From assembly GCF_031181705.1 (NCBI RefSeq), contig NZ_JAPSKN010000002.1:29909-64862 (forward strand): DNA of 34,954 nucleotides, read 5' to 3'. Below, piece after piece: positions 29,310 through 34,954 of this stretch. The stretch comes from Streptomyces sp. (GTDB lineage Bacteria > Actinomycetota > Actinomycetes > Streptomycetales > Streptomycetaceae). The position numbers were made by a program, and so were the translations under genes. Position 1 is the first letter of the stretch; every line of letters starts with the position of its first letter. The notes beneath the pieces are model-generated. The model searched no databases and was not told the origin of the DNA. It was given only the letters and a program-made list of their open reading frames with translations.

Positions 29310-32282
29310 TCACACCGGCTTGACCGGCACCCCTCCGGCCGCGGCGCCCAGCAGGGTCAGCCGTACCCGCCCCGGTCCGGAGGGTGTGGTCCCGTCGGAC
29401 AGCACCGCCAGCGCCAGTGTGTTGGCACCACGGGTGCGCAGGATCCCGTTCGGCAGCACGAACGTGTGCTGGGGTCCTACGTCGTTGATGTACTGGCCGA
29501 GGTTCCAGCCGTTGAGGAAGATCTGCACGCGGTAGGCCCGGCCCGGGTCGTCGTCGAGGACGAGGCCGATCGAGGCGTCCACGCCCGGGTCGACGTCCAG
29601 CCGGAAACCCGTGCGGTACCAGGTGACGCCCTGCCGCCGCTCGGCCCGCGGCAGGGCCGTCTCCTTCCACTCCCCGTCGTCGTGCTCCGGCAGGTGCCAG
29701 CCCTCGCGCTCCCCGTACAGCCCGCCGTTGTTCATCGGCCCGCGCACCGGGTCGGGCGCCGAGGCGCCCTGGATCCGCCAGGTCACCTCCGGTGCGGCGC
29801 CCTCGAAGGTGACGGCGGTCAGCCCGCGCGCGGCCTTGTGCGTGTCGCGCGCCCTGCCGTCCATGTCGTGCTGCATCGGCCGCACGAGCACGGACAGCAC
29901 GTGGCGCGTCCCGGGCCGCTCCTCGCGGAGCCTCGTCCGCAGTTCCTCCGGCAGGCCGAAGGAGGCCTTCGCCGTCCACGTCCCCTGCCGGGCCCGGCTC
30001 CGGTCCGGCACGGGCATGCGGTGCGTGCCCAGCGGTTCCCCGTCCAGCCAGGCCATCAGCAGGCCCTGGGTGCCCGTGCTGTAGGCGAGGGACACCGACT
30101 CGACGCCGCCCGCGCCCCTCCACGTGCCCCGGTACCAGACGTCGCCGTAGTGGAAGCCGTAGTCGTCGGCGAAGAGGACGGGCTGCCCGTCGGGCACGGG
30201 CGTGGTGCTGAAGGTCGTCGTCCTGTCGGCCGTCGTCCAGTCCGAGTCGTCGAAGTCCAACTCCGCCTCCGGGTTCTCGGTCCGTCGCCGCCAGCCGTCC
30301 AGGGCGGGCAGGGCCGGCCGGGTCACCCCGGGCAGCGGGCGCAGCGCCAGCACGCTGCCGGAGGCGCTGATCCGCGTGGGCACCGCACGCCCGTTCCACG
30401 TCACGTGCGTGATGCCGCGCGGCCCCCACACCTCCAGACCGGTCGCGCCGATGGTGTCGCCGGTGAGGTGGACGGTGGACCCGCGCAGCTCGGCCGAGCG
30501 CAGCAGGGCCGGGCCGTAGACGAGGAGCGGGCCGGACGGCGTCTCGTAGGGCCACAGGCGCAGGGCGGTCGCGTCGTCGGCGAACAGCACCAGCATCGGC
30601 GTGTCCACGCCGTCGCCCTCGACCCGCACCCGGCTCAGCCCGCCGGCGCCGAGCGGAGCCGTGATGTTCAGCTTGCCGAGGTTGTACGCCCAGGCCGGCT
30701 CCGCGTCCAGCCGCATGGGCGTCGGCTCGTCCGCGCACTCCAGCACGACCTGCGCCATCTCTCCCCGCCGGCCGGTGAACACGGCGATGTCCTGCCGCCC
30801 GGCGGTCAGGCTCAGCATGGGCTGCACCGTGGAGTGCACCAGCGTGCGCCGGCCGAGCCGCAGCCCCGCCGCGAGAAGCTTGGCGTCGCGGGCCCCCACG
30901 GTGACCGGCACGTCGATCCCCGCGTCCGGCAGCGTCGTGGACACGGCCTCGCCGGTGTCGTTGCGCAGGACGTAGACGTGGGCGCCGGTGTCGGGGTTGG
31001 TCAGGTGGTACACCCTGATCCGCTCGTCGGTGGCGCGCACCCGCTTCGCCGGGTTCAGCTTGGCGAGGTCGGGCACGTGGCGCAGCAACTGCCCGATCTG
31101 GTGCATCGGGGCGAGCTTCGGGGTGGCGTTGCGGGCCTCGTCGAAGGCGGCCCCGTAGTCGTACGACGTGTACACGACCGGCGCGGGCAGCCAGCCCCAC
31201 GAGGTCCCGCCGTAGGTCATGTAGACGTTGTGCAGCGTGATGCCGTTGGCGAGGTTGGTCAGGTGGAAGCGCCGCTCGTAGGCCGCGTCCCGGGTCCGGC
31301 GCGCCTCGGCGTAGCCCTTGCCGCCGAACCAGGACCCGCCCCACGGGTCGAACCAGCCCCCGCCGAACTCGGGCACGAACCCGGGCGTGCGCGCACTGGC
31401 CGTGGCCCCGCCCCTCGCGCCGCCGGGCCCGAAGTGCCCCCAGTCGGGCGGCACCTCGTCCGGCTCGGGGTAGCCGTCGAACCCGTACAGCCAGCGCCCC
31501 TTCTCCCCGCCGGTACCGAACGACCCGGGCGTCCAGTGGCCGTTCCTGCCCTTGTCGTTGTGGAACAGCGGCACGTCGATGCCGTCGGCGCGGACCTTCT
31601 CGTACAGGTACGCCATGTAGGCGCGCCCGGCCGGCTCGTCGACGTGCGCGTCGTACTCGTTCTCGATCTGGTAGAGCAGCACCGTGCCCGTGCCGCGGGT
31701 GAACAGGCGCTTGGCGACGACGGCGTTGACGGCGGTCAGCCACTCGTCGACGTAGCGCAGGTACGCCGGGTCGGACGTGCGGGCCGTGCCGTCGGTGGCG
31801 GTCAGCCAGCCGGGGAAACCGCCGGCGTCGACCTCGGCGTTGATGTACGGGCCGGGCCGCACGATCACGTACAGCCCCGTCTCGGCGGCCGTGCGCAGGA
31901 ACAGGTCCAGGTCGCGCACCCCGGTGAAGTCGTAACGGCCGGGCGCGGGGGAGTGGTAGTTCCAGGCGACGTACACGCTGACCGCGTTGTAGCCGTGGGC
32001 GCGCATCTTCTCCAGCACGTCCCGCCACAGCGACGGGCTCGGCAGCCGGAAGGGGTGCATCTCGCCCGACCACAAAACCAGGCGGCGGCCGTCGATCAGC
32101 AGGGAGTACCGGTCGAAGCCCACCTCGTGCCGCCGGCCGTCCGCGCGCGGCACCGGGGGCGGCGGGCCCGTCGGGGCGGTCCGTGCCGGGTTGGCGGAGG
32201 TCGGCGACCCGCTGCCGGTCAGCGCGAAGCCGAGCGCCGCCGTGCCGGCGAGAGCGTGGAAGGTACGCCTGCTGAGCTCCAA
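29310..32282 (-). CDS. Tat-exported GH35 beta-galactosidase
   Basis: A 990-residue secreted glycosidase. The signal peptide has the twin-arginine motif SRRTFHALAG followed by a hydrophobic core. The GH35 barrel spans about residues 55-400, with FRLPSPSLWRDVLEKMRAHG and VAWNYHSPAPGRYDF. The acid/base is E209 in YQIENEYD and the nucleophile E305 in GFVPEFGGGWFDPWG. Beta-sandwich domains follow, including a jelly roll with FADDYGFHYGDVWYRGTW and late FLNGWNLGQYINDVGPQHTF. The TTG start at 32282 is preferred because AGGAGG lies 7 bp upstream and the signal peptide begins at once; the upstream in-frame ATG at 32324 lacks such a site. With GH51 it suggests degradation of arabinogalactan, by inference. 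Confidence 0.92.
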   Translation of the reverse strand: MELSRRTFHALAGTAALGFALTGSGSPTSANPARTAPTGPPPPVPRADGRRHEVGFDRYSLLIDGRRLVLWSGEMHPFRLPSPSLWRDVLEKMRAHGYNAVSVYVAWNYHSPAPGRYDFTGVRDLDLFLRTAAETGLYVIVRPGPYINAEVDAGGFPGWLTATDGTARTSDPAYLRYVDEWLTAVNAVVAKRLFTRGTGTVLLYQIENEYDAHVDEPAGRAYMAYLYEKVRADGIDVPLFHNDKGRNGHWTPGSFGTGGEKGRWLYGFDGYPEPDEVPPDWGHFGPGGARGGATASARTPGFVPEFGGGWFDPWGGSWFGGKGYAEARRTRDAAYERRFHLTNLANGITLHNVYMTYGGTSWGWLPAPVVYTSYDYGAAFDEARNATPKLAPMHQIGQLLRHVPDLAKLNPAKRVRATDERIRVYHLTNPDTGAHVYVLRNDTGEAVSTTLPDAGIDVPVTVGARDAKLLAAGLRLGRRTLVHSTVQPMLSLTAGRQDIAVFTGRRGEMAQVVLECADEPTPMRLDAEPAWAYNLGKLNITAPLGAGGLSRVRVEGDGVDTPMLVLFADDATALRLWPYETPSGPLLVYGPALLRSAELRGSTVHLTGDTIGATGLEVWGPRGITHVTWNGRAVPTRISASGSVLALRPLPGVTRPALPALDGWRRRTENPEAELDFDDSDWTTADRTTTFSTTPVPDGQPVLFADDYGFHYGDVWYRGTWRGAGGVESVSLAYSTGTQGLLMAWLDGEPLGTHRMPVPDRSRARQGTWTAKASFGLPEELRTRLREERPGTRHVLSVLVRPMQHDMDGRARDTHKAARGLTAVTFEGAAPEVTWRIQGASAPDPVRGPMNNGGLYGEREGWHLPEHDDGEWKETALPRAERRQGVTWYRTGFRLDVDPGVDASIGLVLDDDPGRAYRVQIFLNGWNLGQYINDVGPQHTFVLPNGILRTRGANTLALAVLSDGTTPSGPGRVRLTLLGAAAGGVPVKPV

Positions 32283-32310
32283 GGGAGCGCCTCCTGTTGT
32301 GCCATGCCTT

Positions 32311-32354
32311 GCGTGGTGCGTCATGCCGGGTGCGTGGTGTGCGTGGTGTGCGTG
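32311..32354. repeat. Direct repeats GCGTGGTG between the GH35 and Rrf2 genes
   Basis: GCGTGGTG occurs at 32311-32318, 32332-32339 and 32341-32348, with a partial GCGTG at 32350-32354. The last copies are 9 bp apart. They lie in the 107-bp divergent promoter region and could bind a regulator, perhaps the Rrf2 protein, or be simple slippage products. Confidence 0.6.
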
Positions 32355-32389
32355 CTCAATGTCTACAGGGTGACCGCGACAATGGTCCT

Positions 32390-32848
32390 ATGAGGATCTC
32401 GGCACGTGCGGACTACGCGGTGAGAGCGGTCGTGGAACTGGCCGTCCGGCAGGGCCAGGGGCCGGTCAAGGCGGAGGCCGTCGCCACCGCGCAGGACATC
32501 CCCCACAAGTTCCTGGAGGGGATCCTCGGCGATCTGCGGCGCGGCGGTGTCGTCGACAGCCGCCGCGGCGGGGGCGGCGGCTACCGGCTGGCCCGGGAGG
32601 CGGACCGGATCACCGTCGCGGACGTGATCCGGGCCGTGGACGGCCCGATCGTGTCGGTGCGCGGCGAGCGGCCGACCGGTCTCGCCTACACCGGGACCGC
32701 CGAGCCGCTGCTGCCGCTGTGGATCGCGCTGCGCGCCAATGTGCGCAGGATCCTGGAGGGCGTGACGATCGCGGACCTGGCGGCGGGGGCGCTGCCCGAG
32801 CCGGTGGAGCGGCTCGCGGCCGAACCGGCGGCCTGGGAGAACCCGTGA
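32390..32848 (+). CDS. Rrf2-family transcriptional regulator without cysteines
   Basis: A 152-residue winged-helix regulator with the invariant Rrf2 start MRISARADYAVRAVVELA. The recognition segment is AQDIPHKFLEGILGDLRRGGVV and the wing RRGGGGGYRLARE, followed by ITVADVIRAVDGPI. IscR and NsrR bind an iron-sulphur cluster through three Cys at about residues 90-110; this protein has no Cys at all, so it belongs to the cluster-free group. No Shine-Dalgarno sequence is visible before the ATG, so the mRNA may be leaderless. It diverges from the GH35 gene. Its targets are unknown. Confidence 0.9.
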   Translation: MRISARADYAVRAVVELAVRQGQGPVKAEAVATAQDIPHKFLEGILGDLRRGGVVDSRRGGGGGYRLAREADRITVADVIRAVDGPIVSVRGERPTGLAYTGTAEPLLPLWIALRANVRRILEGVTIADLAAGALPEPVERLAAEPAAWENP

Positions 32849-32977
32849 CGGGCCGCGCCCGCGGCTGAGGGGGCGGCGGGGTCCGGGGTGGTGGGTGATC
32901 CTCATCGCGTCCTCGGGGGGCCTCGGTCGACGCATCGGTAACGCACCTTATGCGCCCGGCGGCACGGCCGCGCCCAC

Positions 32978-33011
32978 GGGGCGGGGGCGGACGCGCGACG
33001 GGCCCCGCCCC
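32978..33011 (+). terminator. GC-rich inverted repeat downstream of Rrf2
   Basis: GGGGCGGGG (32978-32986) and CCCCGCCCC (33003-33011) are perfect complements around a 16-base loop, about 130 bp after the Rrf2 stop. No T-run follows. A terminator is the likeliest role. Confidence 0.45.
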
Positions 33012-33171
33012 ACCTCGGCCGATGCGGAACGGCTGTGAAATGCCGCCCTGTGAATGGCCGGAGACCGACCTGGCCGCCCCCTGCCGCCCTGCGTACGATG
33101 CGACCGCCCCCGGCCTTCACGGCTCCTCCACGGAATGGACACACACGGGCCGGGGCGGATGGATTGTGGCG

Positions 33172-33187
33172 TTGACATGCTCATGTC
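33172..33187. promoter_or_regulatory. TTGACA hexamer within a GACATG-CATGTC palindrome
   Basis: GACATG-ct-CATGTC (33174-33187) is a perfect 6-bp inverted repeat overlapping TTGACA (33172-33177), about 57-72 bp before the ATG at 33244. A TACGCG lies 14 bp after TTGACA, too close for a normal -10. It looks like an operator or a non-standard promoter for the secreted protein. Confidence 0.5.
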
Positions 33188-33243
33188 GACGTACGCGCAC
33201 AAGCCCCTGTTGGATCCACCCCCCACGCACGGATGGGAGAACC

Positions 33244-33894
33244 ATGGCCGGTGGCCTGCTCCTGAGCGGCGCGATCGCCGCGCTGCTCACCAGCGCACTT
33301 CCCGCGCAATCCCCGTCCTCCGGGTTCGTCGACCCGCCCCCGGACAAGATCGTCATCAAGGTCGCCACCGTGAACGGCTCCGGCTGTCCCCAGGGCACGG
33401 CGGCGGTCGCCGTCTCCGAGGACAACACCGCCTTCACGGTGACCTACAGCGACTACCTCGCACAGGCGGGCGGGAACTCCGACCCCACCGCGTTCCGCAA
33501 GAACTGCCAGCTCAGCCTGATCGTGCACGTCCCCCAGGGCTTCACGTACGCCATCGCCAGCGCCGACTACCGGGGCTTCGCCTCACTGCAGCGCGGAGCG
33601 AGCGCCACCCAGCGGGCCTCGTACTACTTCCAGGGCTCCCCGAGCACGGCGCACCGGAGCCACCCCTTCAGCGGCCCGTACAACGACAACTGGCAGGCCA
33701 CCGACGAGACGGACTGGGCCCAGCTCGTCTACGCGCCCTGCGGCGTCCAGCGCAACTTCAACATCAACACCGAGATCCGGGTCAACGCCGGTACGCAGGC
33801 GGCCGACAAGGTCAGCTTCATGACGATGGACTCGACGGACGGGGACATCAGCACCGTGTACCACATGGCGTGGAAGGAGTGCCCGGGCCGGTAG
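33244..33894 (+). CDS. Secreted DUF4360 protein
   Basis: A 216-residue protein with a Sec signal peptide (MAGGLLLSGAIAALLTSALPAQS, cleavage probably after residue 21). The mature domain is beta-rich and matches DUF4360: VATVNGSGCPQGTAAVAVS, FTVTYSDYLAQAG, NCQLSLIVHVPQGFTYAI and ASADYRGFA. Four Cys (in GSGCPQ, KNCQLS, APCGVQ and KECPGR) could make two disulphides, as expected of an exported protein. The ATG at 33244 has GGGAGA about 5 bp upstream. The family is found in fungi and actinobacteria and has no established function. A strong hairpin follows the gene. Confidence 0.87.
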   Translation: MAGGLLLSGAIAALLTSALPAQSPSSGFVDPPPDKIVIKVATVNGSGCPQGTAAVAVSEDNTAFTVTYSDYLAQAGGNSDPTAFRKNCQLSLIVHVPQGFTYAIASADYRGFASLQRGASATQRASYYFQGSPSTAHRSHPFSGPYNDNWQATDETDWAQLVYAPCGVQRNFNINTEIRVNAGTQAADKVSFMTMDSTDGDISTVYHMAWKECPGR

Positions 33895-33899
33895 GAGGC

Positions 33900-33927
33900 C
33901 GGGGGCCGGAGCAGGAGCCGGCCCCCG
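33900..33927. terminator. Strong hairpin between convergent DUF4360 and reductase genes
   Basis: CGGGGGCCGG (33900-33909) and CCGGCCCCCG (33918-33927) are perfect 10-bp complements with an 8-base loop (AGCAGGAG). The hairpin begins 6 bp after the DUF4360 stop and could end transcription from both sides. Confidence 0.65.
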
Positions 33928-33953
33928 CGCCCCGGTGCTGTCCGGACGGTCGC

Positions 33954-34517
33954 CTAACGCGTCACGCGGTGGCGGAGGAGGACGACCTGCGAGCTGAACG
34001 TGCGGGTCTCGACGAGTTCGAGATCCACCCGGCGCTCACTACGGGGGAAGAAGGGAATGCCGCCGCCGACCAGGACGGGGTAGACCATGGCCCGGTACTC
34101 GTCGATCAGCCCCAGGTCGGCCGCCTGGGCGGCGAGTGTCGCGCCGCCGACAGCGATCTCGCCGTCTCCCGGCTCGGCCCGCAGCCGCTCGATCTCCTCC
34201 GCCAGGCTGCCGGAGGCCAGCCGGGCAGCGCCGCGCACCTCCGACAGGGTGGTGGAGAACACCACCTTGGGAAGCGGGTTCCAGAGCGCGGTCCATTCGA
34301 GCTCCGCCTCGTCCAGGGTGGTCTCCTGCTCGGCGGTCTCCCAGTACAGCATCGTCTCGTACAGCCGCCGCCCCATCACGTGGACGCCGACCTGCCGGAT
34401 GTCGTCGATCCAGTAGCGGAAGACGTCCGGGAGGGGCTCCGACCAGTTGAAGTCGCCGTCGGGCCCGACGATGTAACCGTCGAGCGAGACGTTCATCGAA
34501 TAGGTCACGCTGCGCAT
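33954..34517 (-). CDS. Dihydrofolate-reductase-like protein (RibD C-terminal domain family)
   Basis: A 187-residue NADPH-binding reductase of the RibD_C/DHFR-like group. It begins RSVTYSMNVSLDGYIVGPDGDFNW, the family opening (xxxSLDGYIxGPDG). It continues with VHVMGRRLYETMLYW, PLPKVVFSTTL, then GEIAVGGATLAAQAADLGLIDEYRAMVYPVLVGGGIPFF, where VGGA and the following LxDEYRxxxxPVxxGxGxxFF are the cofactor and substrate blocks. AGGAGG lies 6 bp before the ATG at 34517. The protein is a full-length stand-alone domain, usually of unknown substrate, and is not expected to replace folate reductase. It is monocistronic here. Confidence 0.9.
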   Translation of the reverse strand: MRSVTYSMNVSLDGYIVGPDGDFNWSEPLPDVFRYWIDDIRQVGVHVMGRRLYETMLYWETAEQETTLDEAELEWTALWNPLPKVVFSTTLSEVRGAARLASGSLAEEIERLRAEPGDGEIAVGGATLAAQAADLGLIDEYRAMVYPVLVGGGIPFFPRSERRVDLELVETRTFSSQVVLLRHRVTR

Positions 34518-34616
34518 CGAAGTCCTCCTGGTTGCCGGATCCGACCTTAAGACCGCCGGGCGGGGCAGAACTCATCGCGACGCGCGCCACCCCGGCCGGT
34601 CGCGGTTGGATGAGGC

Positions 34617-34948
34617 ATGGAGTTCTTCTGCTACCACCGTGACCGGTCCGGTTCCCTGCCGTTGCGGGTGGCGCTGGGAGAGGCGCACTGGGCCTACATG
34701 GACGCCTACGGGGCGGAGCTGATCGCCGCGTGGCCCGACCTTCGCCGCGGACGGCGGGACGTTTCCCGGTGGCCGTGCGGGACGACCTGATCGCGTACGG
34801 GCCGCTGCTGTCCGACGACGGTGCCGTGTGGGTGGGTACGGCGGCCCTGGTGCGGGCCGTGGATGCGGTAGCGGCGGCTGCGGTGCTGACCCGGGGCGCG
34901 TACGCCGAGGTCGAGGTGCACGCGTGGGAGTTCGGGGGCCGGAGGTGA
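34617..34948 (+). pseudogene. Frameshifted YCII-like protein gene
   Basis: The ATG at 34617 opens MEFFCYHRDRSGSLPLRVA and EAHWAYMDAYGAELIA, the usual start of YCII-family proteins (small dimeric alpha-beta proteins with a His-Asp pair). The expected continuation GPTFAADGGTFPGG is in the next frame (34732-34770). The third frame then reads VAVRDDLIAYGPLLSDDGAV, and on to EVEVHAWEFGGRR, stopping at 34948. So all three frames are used in order. The last block repeats the pattern of the first (ELIAxGPxxxDDG), which suggests that pieces of two YCII genes are joined, or that a gene suffered a deletion. A sequencing error is possible for one shift, but two are less likely. Confidence 0.55.
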
Positions 34949-34954
34949 GGGTGT

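Larger units (their letters stand above)
32849..33243. other. 395-bp gap between Rrf2 and the DUF4360 gene
   Basis: The gap contains a small hairpin (32852-32865), a 9-bp inverted repeat (32978-33011) and a palindrome with a TTGACA hexamer (33172-33187). The rest (33012-33170) shows no gene with convincing codon use. The open frame running through it from 32950 is in frame with the DUF4360 gene but has no signal-peptide logic. Confidence 0.6.

Noticed and set aside
29306..29318. Hairpin CCGGT-cac-ACCGG as terminator between GH51 and GH35
   Set aside because: Only 5-bp arms, partly inside the GH35 stop region; too weak to claim.
28759..32073. Long minus-strand frame (1104 codons) overlapping GH51 and GH35
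   Set aside because: Out of frame with the clear GH35 protein, low-complexity Arg/Ala/Gly-rich translation; a codon-bias shadow.
32378..32389. Ribosome-binding site for the Rrf2 gene
   Set aside because: No purine-rich stretch matches the anti-Shine-Dalgarno sequence; a leaderless start is more likely.

Overview
The window reads as chromosomal DNA of a Streptomyces or a close relative. It is very GC-rich, third codon positions are almost all G or C, GTG and TTG starts are frequent, and the families present are streptomycete favourites: TerD, PucR, IclR, a Tat-exported sugar-binding protein with no ATPase gene, and ImmA/IrrE with a MAB_1171c-type membrane protein. Everything below comes from reading the sequence and remembering families; no search was run.

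Layout. (1) 1-590: remains of a PP2C-type phosphatase gene, with its C-terminal half on the plus strand and its N-terminal half inverted on the minus strand. (2) 677-3327, plus: an ATP-grasp enzyme, a membrane-anchored PLD-like protein and a haem-oxygenase-like diiron protein. (3) 14004 down to 3318, minus: nine genes in a tightly overlapping operon, namely GT4 glycosyltransferase, methyltransferase, a 1390-residue AftD-like arabinofuranosyltransferase, an NHxxxDG acyltransferase, a second methyltransferase, a DMT-type membrane protein, a Trm112-like small protein, an FkbM methyltransferase and an unknown. Just upstream are a DUF3068 (PorA-family) membrane protein on the minus strand and, divergently, a DUF2613 micro-protein coupled to a PucR regulator. 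This is the best candidate for an undescribed system: a lipid-linked or surface arabinan-like glycan pathway with acyl and methyl decoration.

(4) 16878-18899, minus: a TerD domain fused to a region with a PD-(D/E)XK-like signature. (5) 19116-20734, plus: an IclR regulator overlapping an SMP-30 lactonase. (6) 24326 down to 20779, minus: ImmA/IrrE metalloprotease, MAB_1171c-type membrane protein and an FAD oxidoreductase, with a 13-bp tandem repeat before the last gene. (7) 24577-29299, plus: Tat-exported sugar-binding protein, two permeases and a GH51 arabinofuranosidase. A Tat-exported GH35 beta-galactosidase (32282-29310) converges on them, together suggesting use of arabinose- and galactose-containing plant polymers. 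(8) 32390-34948: Rrf2 regulator, secreted DUF4360 protein, a DHFR/RibD-like reductase and a frameshifted YCII-like gene.

Convergent gene pairs are mostly separated by GC-rich inverted repeats. Several promoters can be read as TTGnnn - 17 bp - TAnnnT, some overlapped by perfect palindromes. No rRNA, tRNA, CRISPR or intact mobile element was seen.
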